Origin: Acidobacteriota bacterium
Lineage (GTDB): Bacteria > Acidobacteriota > JAAYUB01
Length of the DNA stretch: 51,399 nucleotides
Direction: 5' to 3'
NCBI GenBank assembly: GCA_017996395.1
Contig: JAGOHA010000012.1
Span: 1 to 51,399, forward strand
In this document: positions 26,776 through 35,887 of the stretch, one piece after another
How the letters are laid out: each line of letters begins with the position of its first letter
How positions within the stretch are numbered: the first letter of the stretch is position 1
The notes under the pieces: model-generated
Told to the model about the DNA's origin: nothing
The model's database searches: none
The model's input: the letters and a program-made list of their open reading frames with translations, nothing else
Program-made: the position numbers and the translations under genes

Positions 26776-27837
26776 CTATCCCGGCGGCGCCGACACCAGG
26801 GGCAGATCGGCAAACGCGTTCATGCACAAGGAGTCCCGGCGGCCCGTTGCGAAGGCATGGCGGCCGGCGGCCGCGATCATGGCGGCGTTGTCGGTGGTGT
26901 ATTCGGACGACGGGTGAAAGACGTCGATGCCCAGTTCCTGCCCCAGTTCGATGCTGCGGCGGCGCAGCTCGGAATTGCAGGCGACGCCGCCGCACAGGAT
27001 GAGCGACCGTGGACGTCGTTCCAGACTGAAATGGCGGACCCGATGCAGCAGGTGCCCCACCACGGTCCGCTGAAACCCCTTGAGGATGGCCAATACCGCC
27101 GGATTCTCGGCGGGCGGAACAGCTGCGTCGTCGAGCCGTTCCTTCTGGACGCGGTACAGCACGGCGGTCTTCAGGCCGCTGAAGCTGAAATCGAGCGAAC
27201 CGTCCGAGATTTTCGGCGGGGCGAACGCCACGACGTCACCCGCCCAGTTCGATGCCGCCCGGTCGATGAACGGGCCGCCGGGATACGGCAGTCCCAGCAG
27301 TTTGGCCACCTTGTCGTACGCCTCGCCCGCGGCGTCATCCCGGGTGGCGGCCAGCCGCTCATAGGACCCGAACCGGGCCGTGTAGTAGAGGCTGCTGTGG
27401 CCGCCCGACACCACGAGGGCGATCAGAGGGAATCGGATGTCCGGATGCTCGAGGAACGGCGAGAAGAAATGGCCTTCCAGGTGATTGACCCCGACCACCG
27501 GGATCTCCAGCACCCGCGCCAGCGCCTTGGCGTAGCTCAGCCCGACCAGCAGCGACCCGATGAGCCCCGGCCCCTGGGTGACCGCCACCAGGCCGATGGC
27601 GCGTCGCTCGATGCCGGCCTGCCGCAAGGCCTCGGCCACCACCGGCCGGATATTCCGGATGTGGGCCCGGGCGGCCAACTCGGGCACCACGCCGCCGTAC
27701 GGGGCGTGGAGGGCGATCTGCGAAGCCACCACGTTGGCCAGCGGGCGGCCGTCGCGGTCCAGCACGGCCGCAGAGGTCTCGTCGCAAGACGATTCGATGC
27801 CGAGGGTGATGGGCGGTCCGTCAGCACGGAGCGTCAT
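26776..27837 (-). CDS. tsaD: tRNA N6-adenosine threonylcarbamoyltransferase
   Basis: TsaD transfers threonylcarbamoyl from its AMP adduct to A37 of ANN-decoding tRNAs, working with TsaB and TsaE. The 353 residues include [34 protein letters not shown], the metal-binding VNHLEGH (H119, H123), [40 protein letters not shown] and [24 protein letters not shown] closes the domain. The start overlaps the end of mtnA by 17 bases, so translation is coupled. tsaB and tsaE are not in the window. Confidence 0.97.
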   Translation of the reverse strand: MTLRADGPPITLGIESSCDETSAAVLDRDGRPLANVVASQIALHAPYGGVVPELAARAHIRNIRPVVAEALRQAGIERRAIGLVAVTQGPGLIGSLLVGLSYAKALARVLEIPVVGVNHLEGHFFSPFLEHPDIRFPLIALVVSGGHSSLYYTARFGSYERLAATRDDAAGEAYDKVAKLLGLPYPGGPFIDRAASNWAGDVVAFAPPKISDGSLDFSFSGLKTAVLYRVQKERLDDAAVPPAENPAVLAILKGFQRTVVGHLLHRVRHFSLERRPRSLILCGGVACNSELRRRSIELGQELGIDVFHPSSEYTTDNAAMIAAAGRHAFATGRRDSLCMNAFADLPLVSAPPG

Positions 27838-28876
27838 CGGTGCCTGCCAGCCGGGGCAGCGTGTCGTCGAACGGAGGCGTGGCGATGCCGCGCTCGGTGA
27901 TGATGGCCGTGATCAGCCGGCAGGGGGTCACGTCGAAGGCCGGATTGCGAACGGCCACTCCGGCGGGCGTGACCGGGAGATCACGGAAATGAGTGAGCTC
28001 TCGGGCGCTCCGTTCCTCGATGGGGATCGCCTGCCCTGAATCCAGGGTCAGATCCACCGTCGAGACGGGCGCGGCAACATAGAAAGGGATCTCGTGATAC
28101 CGGGCCAGCACCGCAACCATGAAGGTGCCGATCTTGTTGGCGGTGTCGCCGTTGCGAGCGATACGGTCGGCGCCGACGACGACCGCCTGGATCTCGCCAT
28201 GAGCCATCATGTATCCCGCCATGTTGTCGGCGATGACCGTCACCGGAATGTCCAACTGCTGCAGCTCCCACGCGGTGAGCCGGGCGCCCTGCAGGTACGG
28301 CCGGGTTTCGTCGGCGATGACGCGGATCCGCTTGCCGGCTTCCGCCGCGGCCCGGATGACCCCCAGCGCAGTCCCGTAACCGCCCGTGGCCAGGGCGCCG
28401 GCGTTGCAGTGGGTGAGCACCGTGGCTCCGTCCGGGATCAGCGGCTGACCGAAGGCGCCGATGCGCCGGTTGCACGCGATGTCCTCGTCCAGCATGGCGC
28501 AGGCCTCCGCCTCCAGCCGGTCGGCCACCTCGCCCCACGGCCGGTCCCGCAAGCCATCGAACACACGGCGCATCCGGTCCGCTGCCCAGAACAGGTTGAC
28601 CGCCGTGGGCCGCGTGCCGGTGATGGCGCCGCACACCGCGTCGAAGCGCCGCGACTGTTCGCTCCGGTCCAGGCCGGCGGGGATCTCCCGCGCCCCGAGG
28701 GCGATGCCCATCGCCGCGGCGACGCCGATGGCCGGGGCGCCGCGGATCACCATGTCGCGGATGGCATCGGCAACCTCCTGATGGGTGCGGCAGCGGCAGA
28801 ACGTCACCTGGTGTGGAAGCAGCCGCTGGTCGATCATCACGACGCCGTCGGCCGTCCATTCGATGGTCGCGTGCAT
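27821..28876 (-). CDS. mtnA: methylthioribose-1-phosphate isomerase
   Basis: MtnA isomerises 5-methylthioribose 1-phosphate to methylthioribulose 1-phosphate in methionine salvage. The 351-residue protein has [28 protein letters not shown], the catalytic Cys in [37 protein letters not shown] and the catalytic Asp in [36 protein letters not shown] is the usual end. GGAGG four bases before the ATG supports the start. Related eIF2B-like sugar isomerases are the main alternative, but the active-site match favours MtnA. No other salvage genes are nearby. Confidence 0.93.
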   Translation of the reverse strand: MHATIEWTADGVVMIDQRLLPHQVTFCRCRTHQEVADAIRDMVIRGAPAIGVAAAMGIALGAREIPAGLDRSEQSRRFDAVCGAITGTRPTAVNLFWAADRMRRVFDGLRDRPWGEVADRLEAEACAMLDEDIACNRRIGAFGQPLIPDGATVLTHCNAGALATGGYGTALGVIRAAAEAGKRIRVIADETRPYLQGARLTAWELQQLDIPVTVIADNMAGYMMAHGEIQAVVVGADRIARNGDTANKIGTFMVAVLARYHEIPFYVAAPVSTVDLTLDSGQAIPIEERSARELTHFRDLPVTPAGVAVRNPAFDVTPCRLITAIITERGIATPPFDDTLPRLAGTDDAPC

Positions 28877-28891
28877 GAAGCCTCCATCCCT

Positions 28892-31207
28892 TCAGTCCAG
28901 GTCCTCTTCGATCACCTTGCGGCGGGGCCCGATCACCGGCTCGCCGGACGTCGGCGCCTTCGACAGGTAGGGCTCGGTCCCGGCTGGAAACCGCTCGGGC
29001 GGATGATTCTTCAGGTAGTCCTTCATGAAGTCGATCCAGATGGGCAGGGCGACGCGGGCGCCCGTCTCATCGTCGCCCAGTGATTTCTTCTCGTCGAACC
29101 CCACCCAGGCGCCGGCGGTCACCGACGGGGTGAATCCGATGAACCAGGAGTCGGTGAAATCGTTCGTGGTGCCCGTCTTGCCCGCGCATGGCGCGCCCAG
29201 GGACTTGGCCTTCTGGGACGTCCCGAACTCCACCGAGCCGCGCAGCATCGAGATCATGTCCCGGGCCGTGTCGCCGGGGATGACCTCGTGCACGTTCTTT
29301 TTATGCTCTTCGAGGACGTTGCCGTGGTAGTCCTCGATGCGCTGGATGAAATACGGCTCCATCCGGTAGCCGTCGTTGGGGAACGTGGAGAAGGCCGACA
29401 CCTGCTCCAGCAGCGTGATCTCGAACGCGCCCAGGGCGATCGATGGATACGGCCGCAACTGGGACGTGATGCCGAATTTCCGGGCGGTCCGGATGACGTT
29501 GGGGATGCCGACCGCCAGGCCGATGCGAACCGCGGGGATGTTGATGGATTCCGCCAGCGCCTGGCGCAGTGTGATGTTGCCCTTGAAATCTTCGGTGTAG
29601 TTTCTTGGCGCGTACTCGACGCCGAGGTCGTCGACGAGAGTCAACGGTTCGTCCAGCACGACGTCGTCCGGCGTGGCGCCGGCGAGCAGCGCGGTGGTGT
29701 AGACGAACGGCTTGAAGGTGGAGCCGGTCTGCCGCTTGGCCTGGACCGCCCGGTTGAATTTGCTCAGCGTCCAGTCGAAGCCACCCAACAGCGCCTTGAT
29801 GGCGCCCGTCCGGTTCTCGAGGGCCAGGAAGGCGCCCTGCACCGCCGGCACCTGCTCCAGGGACAGCTCCAGCTTTCGCTGGCCGGGGTGGACCTTGACC
29901 ACCCGGAATTCGGCCAGGTCGCCCCGCCGCACCACCTGATCCACCGCCTTGCGGCGCGTCCACTTGACCCCATCGCGCCCCAGTTCACCGGTGTAGTCGG
30001 CGATCATCACGACCGCCCGATCGGGTCCGGTTTCGAGCACCAGTCCGGTGCGGACGGTCCCCGCCACCGGCTCGTCCCGCCAGTCCGGCAGTCGGTACCG
30101 ATCGAGCCGCAGGCTGGGATCCTCGTCCAGCAGGTTGCGGAGCTTACCCCGCCAGCCTTTCCGTCGGTCGTACGACCGCAGCCCTTCGCTCATGGCGCGC
30201 TCGCTGCTCGCCTGCATCTCCCGGTTGAGGGTCGTGTGCACCTTCAGTCCTTCGGTGAAGATCTGCTTGTTGGAATAGTTGCGCTGCAGGTACTGGCGCA
30301 CCATCTCTACGAAGTAGCCGGCGAAATTCTTGTCCATCTCCTTGCCGACGATCCGAAGCGGTTCCTTGCGGGCCGCCTCCAGTTGGGCCGTGGTGATGAA
30401 GCCCTCGTCGCACATCTCCTTCAGCACCAGATTGCGCCGGTTCTTGGCATTTTCGGGCGAGAGCAGCGGCGAATAGCGCCGCGGGTTCTTGATGATCGCC
30501 GCCAAGAGGGCGCATTCGGACAAGGTGAGCTCCTTCACCGACTTGTCGAAATAAAACTCCGACGCTGAGGCGATGCCGTAGTTGCCGTGGGCGAAATAGA
30601 TCTTGTTGGCGTAAAAAGCGAAAATGCGGTCCTTGGAATAGTTTTTCTCGATCTGGATGGCCAGGATCGCTTCCTTGATCTTGCGCTCGAGGCTGACCTC
30701 CGGGCTCAGGAACAGCAGCTTGCTGAGCTGCTGGGTGATGGTGCTGGCGCCCCGGACGATTTTCATGTGAAACAGGTCGAGAATGGCCGATTGGATGATG
30801 CGCTGGATGTCGATGCCGAAATGGCTGTTGAAGCTCTTGTCCTCGATGGCGATCACCGCCTGCTTGAAATGCGGGGGGACGTCGTTGGGGGAGACCAGTT
30901 TGCGGCGCTCGAGATAGAGTTGGCCGATGGCGGTGTTGTCGTCGGCGAAGATTTCCGTCACCACGCTGGGCTGGTAATCCTCCAGCGCCTCCACCTCGGG
31001 CAGGTCCACCACGTAGCTGAGATAGAAACCGACAAGGACCCCCAGCGAGACGAAGAGGATCAGCAGCATGGTGTACGCCACCCAGAAGACGAACCGGCGG
31101 CTGCGCCGCCGAGTTTCCGGCGTGATTTCCGGCTGTGCTTCCGCCGGCTGCACGTCCTCCGCTGAAGGGTCCCGGTCGTCGGGTTGGTCTTGGTATTCGT
31201 CAGTCAA
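28892..31207 (-). CDS. class A penicillin-binding protein (GT51 plus transpeptidase)
   Basis: This bifunctional enzyme polymerises lipid II and cross-links the strands. The 771 residues have an acidic cytoplasmic tail and one membrane helix (about 38-62). The GT51 domain shows AIEDKSFNSHFG (catalytic Glu near 120), GASTITQQLSKLL and KIKEAILAIQIEKNYSKD. The transpeptidase has the SxxK motif in TGSTFKPF (about 495), SIN, and KTGTTNDFTDSWFIG (about 674). The start is a TTG at 31207; no ATG occurs before the membrane helix, and Shine-Dalgarno spacing is unconvincing. It lies 30 bases after mraY, so it is probably co-transcribed with it and the MurG-like gene. Confidence 0.95.
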   Translation of the reverse strand: MTDEYQDQPDDRDPSAEDVQPAEAQPEITPETRRRSRRFVFWVAYTMLLILFVSLGVLVGFYLSYVVDLPEVEALEDYQPSVVTEIFADDNTAIGQLYLERRKLVSPNDVPPHFKQAVIAIEDKSFNSHFGIDIQRIIQSAILDLFHMKIVRGASTITQQLSKLLFLSPEVSLERKIKEAILAIQIEKNYSKDRIFAFYANKIYFAHGNYGIASASEFYFDKSVKELTLSECALLAAIIKNPRRYSPLLSPENAKNRRNLVLKEMCDEGFITTAQLEAARKEPLRIVGKEMDKNFAGYFVEMVRQYLQRNYSNKQIFTEGLKVHTTLNREMQASSERAMSEGLRSYDRRKGWRGKLRNLLDEDPSLRLDRYRLPDWRDEPVAGTVRTGLVLETGPDRAVVMIADYTGELGRDGVKWTRRKAVDQVVRRGDLAEFRVVKVHPGQRKLELSLEQVPAVQGAFLALENRTGAIKALLGGFDWTLSKFNRAVQAKRQTGSTFKPFVYTTALLAGATPDDVVLDEPLTLVDDLGVEYAPRNYTEDFKGNITLRQALAESINIPAVRIGLAVGIPNVIRTARKFGITSQLRPYPSIALGAFEITLLEQVSAFSTFPNDGYRMEPYFIQRIEDYHGNVLEEHKKNVHEVIPGDTARDMISMLRGSVEFGTSQKAKSLGAPCAGKTGTTNDFTDSWFIGFTPSVTAGAWVGFDEKKSLGDDETGARVALPIWIDFMKDYLKNHPPERFPAGTEPYLSKAPTSGEPVIGPRRKVIEEDLD

Positions 31208-31237
31208 GGTGTTCCGTACCGTCCTTTCCTGATCCGC

Positions 31238-32329
31238 CTAGCGCAATTTTAACGAAAGCGCGGCCAAGATGGTCAGCAAAATTGAAATGATCCAGAGTCG
31301 GGTCACCACCTTGGGCTCGGCCACGCCCTTGTGCGTCAGGCTGTGGTGGATCGGCGCCCGCAGAAAGATCCGCCGGCCGAGCCGCATGCCCACCTTCTCC
31401 TGGAGCAGCGATGAGCCGATCATCGCCACGAAGACACCGCCCACGATGGGGAACAGCATCTCCTGCCGGGTCAGGAACGCCAGCGCGGCCAGACTGCCGC
31501 CCAGCGCCAGGGAACCGGTGTCGCCCATGAACACTTCGGCGGGGTACGTGTTGTACCACAGGAATCCGAGCAGGGCGCCGATCAGCGCGCCGCAGAACAC
31601 GGCCAGTTCGCCGCTCCCCGGAAAATAGGGGAACAGGAGGTAGCTCGACAGGACCGTGTTTCCCAGGATGTAACTGAAGATGCCGTATAGCGACAGGGTC
31701 ATGATGGACGGCCCGCTCACCAGGCCGTCGAGCCCGTCGGTGATGTTCACCGCGTTCACGATGGAAAAGTACGCAAACACGATGAATGCGGCAAACAGGA
31801 GCGGGGCGGGTTCGAACACGGCGTTCTTGACGAACGGCAGGAGCACCGGCGTGCGCCATGCCGCCGGCACCGGGTTCCAGGACGAGATGAAGAACAGGGC
31901 AAACGGCACGATGAACAGGAGCTGCATGAACGTCTTGGCCATCTGCCCCAACCCGAACAGGGAGGACTTGAAGCGGACCTTCTGGAGGTCGTCCAGGTAA
32001 CCCACCAGTCCGAAGTAGAGGAAGGCGGCCACGGCAACGAGCAGGTAGGAGCTGTTCCAGTCGCCCCACAGCAGCAGGGCCAGCATGGCGGCCAGAATGA
32101 TGAGCAATCCGCCGCCGGTGGGCGTGCCGCGCTTGGAGCTGGCGTCCAGAGAGGCGTAATCGCCGCCTGTGTCGCGGAACCGCCGCCGGTAGAGGGCGAC
32201 GATGACGGGGTGTCCGAAGATCATGACGAACAGGAGGGCGGTGATCGCGGCCAGCATCGTCCGAAATGTTAGATATTCGAACAATCTGAAATATCCGTAG
32301 GATATGCCGTATTCTTTCAACAAATGCAT
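31238..32329 (-). CDS. mraY: phospho-N-acetylmuramoyl-pentapeptide-transferase
   Basis: MraY makes lipid I by moving phospho-MurNAc-pentapeptide to undecaprenyl phosphate. The protein has about ten membrane helices. Its motifs are SSKRGTPTGGGLLI, GLVGYLDDLQKV, NAVNITDGLDGLVSG, EVFMGDTGSLALGG and the histidine-rich APIHHSLTHKG. I chose ATG 32329 because MHLLKEYG then leads to EYLTFR at the normal distance; a GTG at 32344 would add five residues. It follows the MurG-like gene after about 50 bases and precedes the PBP. The usual dcw neighbours murD, murE, murF and ftsW are missing here. Confidence 0.96.
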   Translation of the reverse strand: MHLLKEYGISYGYFRLFEYLTFRTMLAAITALLFVMIFGHPVIVALYRRRFRDTGGDYASLDASSKRGTPTGGGLLIILAAMLALLLWGDWNSSYLLVAVAAFLYFGLVGYLDDLQKVRFKSSLFGLGQMAKTFMQLLFIVPFALFFISSWNPVPAAWRTPVLLPFVKNAVFEPAPLLFAAFIVFAYFSIVNAVNITDGLDGLVSGPSIMTLSLYGIFSYILGNTVLSSYLLFPYFPGSGELAVFCGALIGALLGFLWYNTYPAEVFMGDTGSLALGGSLAALAFLTRQEMLFPIVGGVFVAMIGSSLLQEKVGMRLGRRIFLRAPIHHSLTHKGVAEPKVVTRLWIISILLTILAALSLKLR

Positions 32330-32378
32330 GATAAAAATGGACACGCCTTCCCTGCTCCCGCCGGCCTCCGGCGCCGGC

Positions 32379-34358
32379 TCAAGACAATTTGTCGTACAGC
32401 TCCCGATAGCTTTCCCGAATGCTGAATTCGGGCTTGAAGCTGGACGTCGTTATGAGGATCTCCTTGACGAACTGGCGGACGCGGTCCATGTCCTCGCGGC
32501 GGATGCGGCCCGCCGCCAGCGCCCGCTGAATGCCGCTGAGGACCGCCTGGCGCAGGCGCACGTTGCGGGCGAACCGGAACCGGTCCACCATGGTGAAATA
32601 ATCGTCCAGCGGGAAGAACAGCGGCAGCACCTGGATGACCGCAGCCTGCACCTCGGACACCTCGAACCGCCTGGCCGCGAGAGCGCGCAGCCGCAGCAGC
32701 ACATCCGCATGACCGGCCAGCTGGTCGAAATACTGACCGGCCATGGCCGCGGCACCGGCGCGCACTTCGAAGTACGGATCGTCCAGGCCGCGCCGGACCA
32801 GGCTCACGACCATTCCGTAATCCACGTTCATCTCACGGATCGCCGCCAGCGCGTTCCGGCGGATGAACCCGTTGCCGCTCTCGAAGAAGCCGTACAAGTC
32901 GGACACTTTGTCAGTGCGCTGCAGCGCGCCGCACAGCTTGATGCCGCGATTGACGATCTGCCAGTCCGGCGACTTGAGGTCAGTGTCCACCTGGATCCCG
33001 TAGTAGCGGCGGTAGAGGCTCCCCGGCGGCTCGGTGCGGAGGAAGGCCGTGAGCGCGTCGATCTGCTTTTGGATCTTCAGCCCTTTGGGCAGCTCGAACT
33101 CCAGCACGTAGTCCACCTCCCGCCCTTCGAGGAGGCGGCCCACCGTGTCGCAGATCTTCTCTTTGAAATCGCGGATGAAGACCCGGCCGGCCTGCTCGCC
33201 CAGTCGGGCCAGTCGGGCGGGGTCCGCCATCAGCGCCAGCAGGAGGTCGAGAAACTCCCCGTGGACCACGAAATCGACGCCGTCCGGGCCCGGGCGTTCG
33301 AAGCAGACCTCGCAGCCGCCGCGTTCCGCCAGACTGATGGCGTTGAGTTCCTGATGGTCGCCCGGCAATCCGCGTTTGGGGATGACGATGGCCGGTTTGC
33401 CCAGCGCCGCCAGTTCGGCGAGGGTGCCGGCACCGGCCCGGCTCACCACCAGGTCGGCGGCATGGAGGTAATCGACGATCTGATGGAGGTACGGTGTCAG
33501 GCGATATTCCAGCAGGCCGTCGATGGAGTGCCCCACCTGGCCATCCGTCCCGGGAACCGGCGCCAGGGCGATGCCGCCGCGGGATTGCGTCAGCGCCCGG
33601 GTATCCTCCCAGGCGTCATATTCGCCGGTGGCCAGCCCCGCCGCGTGGACCAGCACGATCCGGCGTCCGCACCGGGCGAGCTCCGGCAGCGACTCGGCGA
33701 TCAGGCGGTTGATGGAACGGGATCCCATGGATCCGCCGTACGCCAGCAGCATCAGGGCGTCCGGCGGAACGCCGAGGCGCGTGCGAATGGCCCCGCGGTC
33801 GGCGGCGACCGTGAACACGTCTCGCACGGGATACCCGGTATACACGCAGCGCTGGTTCCAGATGTAGTACGGGGTCTCGGGAAAGCTGACCAGCACCGCG
33901 TGGGCGAAAAGCGAGGCGATCCGGTTCATGAGCCCAGGGTAGAGATTCTGCTCGTCCACCACCAGGCGGGATCGCACGAAGGGCCGCAGCAGGAACGACG
34001 CCAGCGTGATGGGCGCGCTGACGTAGCCGCCCGCGGCGAGGATCAGGTCCGGACGGAACTTCAGCAGGATGAGGATGGACTGCAGGACGCCCCGGCCGAT
34101 GCGGAAGAGCGCCCGGGCCATCACGGCCGGCTGCAGGCCGCTCCACGGGGCGCTGTCGATGTAGCGGATCGGCAGACCGTGAGCCGGGACGATCCGCTCC
34201 TCGGCCCGGCCGCGGATTCCCACGTACAGGACGTCGCCGACGGAGAACCGGCTCCGGAGGATCTCGAGGAGGGCCAGCGTGGGATACACGTGACCGCCGG
34301 TACCGCCACCGGTCAACAGCACCTTCATTGTTCCGGGATGCTTCTGTTGGTCGCTCAT
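32379..34358 (-). CDS. murG: MurG-type glycosyltransferase fused to HEAT-repeat-like domain
   Basis: Residues 11-390 read as MurG, which adds GlcNAc to lipid I to give lipid II on the inner membrane face. They contain VLLTGGGTGGHVYPTLAL, AAGGYVSAPITLAS, the GGSMGSRSINRL loop and VVSRAGAGTLAELAALGKP, followed by GDHQELNAI. MurG is normally about 360 residues; this protein has 659. The extra 240 residues are helical with HEAT-like units such as DDPYFEVRAGAAAMAG and NVRLRQAVLSGIQRAL, plus a DDYFTMVDRFRF segment. This looks like an added protein-binding domain. The start at 34358 is uncertain, and ATG 34328 (MKVLLTGG) is equally plausible. It sits just before mraY. Confidence 0.88.
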   Translation of the reverse strand: MSDQQKHPGTMKVLLTGGGTGGHVYPTLALLEILRSRFSVGDVLYVGIRGRAEERIVPAHGLPIRYIDSAPWSGLQPAVMARALFRIGRGVLQSILILLKFRPDLILAAGGYVSAPITLASFLLRPFVRSRLVVDEQNLYPGLMNRIASLFAHAVLVSFPETPYYIWNQRCVYTGYPVRDVFTVAADRGAIRTRLGVPPDALMLLAYGGSMGSRSINRLIAESLPELARCGRRIVLVHAAGLATGEYDAWEDTRALTQSRGGIALAPVPGTDGQVGHSIDGLLEYRLTPYLHQIVDYLHAADLVVSRAGAGTLAELAALGKPAIVIPKRGLPGDHQELNAISLAERGGCEVCFERPGPDGVDFVVHGEFLDLLLALMADPARLARLGEQAGRVFIRDFKEKICDTVGRLLEGREVDYVLEFELPKGLKIQKQIDALTAFLRTEPPGSLYRRYYGIQVDTDLKSPDWQIVNRGIKLCGALQRTDKVSDLYGFFESGNGFIRRNALAAIREMNVDYGMVVSLVRRGLDDPYFEVRAGAAAMAGQYFDQLAGHADVLLRLRALAARRFEVSEVQAAVIQVLPLFFPLDDYFTMVDRFRFARNVRLRQAVLSGIQRALAAGRIRREDMDRVRQFVKEILITTSSFKPEFSIRESYRELYDKLS

Positions 34359-34394
34359 CCGTCCGCGCCGGGCTGGAACTCAGCTACCGTGGCA

Positions 34395-34422
34395 ACATAA
34401 CCCAAAGCGCCGTCCTTTGCAA
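34395..34422 (-). promoter_or_regulatory. possible promoter for the murG-mraY-PBP unit
   Basis: On the minus strand TTGCAA (34422-34417) and TTATGT (34400-34395) are 16 bases apart, in the 205-base divergent gap upstream of the MurG-like gene. Confidence 0.3.
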
Positions 34423-34497
34423 CTGTGTTGCGCTGGCTGGCAGACAGGTGCCGTCCGGCCGCCGGGGCCGTCCGGATCAAGATCGCTGAATTTTTAA

Positions 34498-34527
34498 TTG
34501 TCAAATCTTCAACGGTGACAGTACAAT
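34498..34527 (+). promoter_or_regulatory. sigma70-type promoter for the nuo operon
   Basis: TTGTCA (34498-34503) and TACAAT (34522-34527) are separated by 18 bases, each matching five of six consensus positions. Transcription would begin near 34534, about 30 bases before the nuoA ATG. Confidence 0.65.
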
Positions 34528-34563
34528 GGCCAACGGATCCACCATCGGCGCGAGGACACCGGC

Positions 34564-34923
34564 ATGACGGACCCGACAGCCATCTCGATCTTGATTTACC
34601 TGGGGATCGTGGGCGGATTGGTCGCTTTCATGATCGCCGGGTCGGTCATGCTCGGCCCCCGTCGCCGCTCAGTCGTCAAGGATGAGCCGTTCGAATGCGG
34701 CATCGGCGACATCCAGCCCTTCTCGGGCCGCTTCACCATCAAGTTCTATCTGGTCGCGCTGCTCTTCCTGCTGTTCGACGTCGAAATCGCTTTCCTCTAT
34801 CCCTGGGCGACCATCTTCAAGAAGCTCGGCGTGTTCGGCCTCGTCGAGATGGGAGTCTTCCTCGCCGTGGTGGTTGCCGGCCTGGTCTACGCCTGGAAGA
34901 AAGGAGCGCTGCTGTGGGATTGA
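34564..34923 (+). CDS. nuoA: NADH-quinone oxidoreductase subunit A
   Basis: NuoA is a small membrane-arm subunit at the junction with the quinone site. The 119 residues form three membrane helices. The conserved loop FECGIGDIQPFSGRFTIKF is followed by LFLLFDVEIAFLYPWA, whose acidic residues lie within helix 2. It is the first gene of nuoABCDEFGHI and overlaps nuoB by 10 bases. Confidence 0.95.
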   Translation: MTDPTAISILIYLGIVGGLVAFMIAGSVMLGPRRRSVVKDEPFECGIGDIQPFSGRFTIKFYLVALLFLLFDVEIAFLYPWATIFKKLGVFGLVEMGVFLAVVVAGLVYAWKKGALLWD

Positions 34924-35402
34924 AGCGGATCGTCACCCGTGTCTTCGGTGACGACAGCTTCGTCACCACCAAGCTGGACGCCGCCATCGGCTGGTCGCGC
35001 AAGTACTCCCTCTTCATGTACCCGTTCGTCACCGCCTGCTGCGGCATGGAATACATGTCGGTGTCGAGCTCCCACTACGACCTGGACCGATTCGGCGCGG
35101 CGTTTCCCCGCTTCTCGCCCCGGCAGGCCGACGTACTGATCGTGGTGGGCACCATCTCCCACAAGATCGCACCCGTGCTCACCCGGGTCTATGAGCAGAT
35201 GACCGAACCGAAATGGGTGATCGCGTTCGGCGTCTGCACATGCACCGGCGGCTTCTACGACAACTACGCCACGGTCCAGGGAATCGACACCCTCATTCCC
35301 GTGGACATCTACATTCCGGGGTGCCCGCCGCGTCCCGAAACCGTCATCCAGGGCATCATGATGCTGCAGGAAAAGATCCAGAAACAGAGGCAGGAGTACT
35401 GA
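34914..35402 (+). CDS. nuoB: NADH-quinone oxidoreductase subunit B
   Basis: NuoB carries the terminal cluster N2, which hands electrons to quinone. The cysteine ligands are seen in VTACCGMEYM, GVCTCTGG and YIPGCPPRPE, and IDTLIPVDIYIPG is also conserved. The GTG at 34914 is chosen because AAGGAG lies seven bases upstream; a longer in-frame opening reads back through nuoA and is not real. The protein has 162 residues. It overlaps nuoA by 10 bases and is followed two bases later by nuoC. Confidence 0.95.
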   Translation: MGLKRIVTRVFGDDSFVTTKLDAAIGWSRKYSLFMYPFVTACCGMEYMSVSSSHYDLDRFGAAFPRFSPRQADVLIVVGTISHKIAPVLTRVYEQMTEPKWVIAFGVCTCTGGFYDNYATVQGIDTLIPVDIYIPGCPPRPETVIQGIMMLQEKIQKQRQEY

Positions 35403-35404
35403 GC

Positions 35405-35881
35405 ATGGGTCGCGCCACCGAGATTCTCCGCGCCCGGTTTGCCGACTGCTTTCTCGACGCCCATGACCAGCACGGCGACGAGACCGTCGTGCTTCGCCCC
35501 GAGGGGATCGCAACGGTCGCCGCTTTTCTCCGATCCGACGCCGAGCTTCAGTTCAACGTCCTGATGGACGTGACCGCCGTCGACTATCCCGGCCGGACGC
35601 CCCGCTTCGAGGTGGTCTATCACTTCTACTCCCTGCCCCGCCGGGCCCGTCTGCGCGTCAAGCTTCCGGTGTCCGAGGATCAGCCGGAGGTGGACTCCCT
35701 GACCTCGCTCTGGAAAAGCGCCAACTGGTACGAACGGGAGGTCTGGGACATGTTCGGCATCCGCTTCCGGGGTCATCCGAACCTGAAGCGGATCCTCATG
35801 TACGAGGGTTTCGAGGGGCACCCGCTCCGCAAAGACTATCCGATCAAGAAGCGCCAGCCGCTGATCGGACCCATGAATTGA
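35405..35881 (+). CDS. nuoC: NADH-quinone oxidoreductase subunit C
   Basis: This is the 30-kDa-type subunit of the peripheral arm. The 158 residues contain FNVLMDVTAVDYPG, FEVVYHFYSL, and the signature SLWKSANWYEREVWDMFGI, then HPLRKDYPIKKR. It is a separate gene rather than fused to nuoD as in enterobacteria. AGGAG eight bases upstream supports ATG 35405. Confidence 0.95.
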   Translation: MGRATEILRARFADCFLDAHDQHGDETVVLRPEGIATVAAFLRSDAELQFNVLMDVTAVDYPGRTPRFEVVYHFYSLPRRARLRVKLPVSEDQPEVDSLTSLWKSANWYEREVWDMFGIRFRGHPNLKRILMYEGFEGHPLRKDYPIKKRQPLIGPMN

Positions 35882-35887
35882 GGTTGT

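Noticed and set aside
32304..34400. Long open frame on the plus strand opposite the MurG-like gene
   Set aside because: It is antisense to a gene with clear MurG motifs. Its translation is low-complexity and rich in Arg, Gln, His, Val and Gly, as expected from GC-rich antisense frames.
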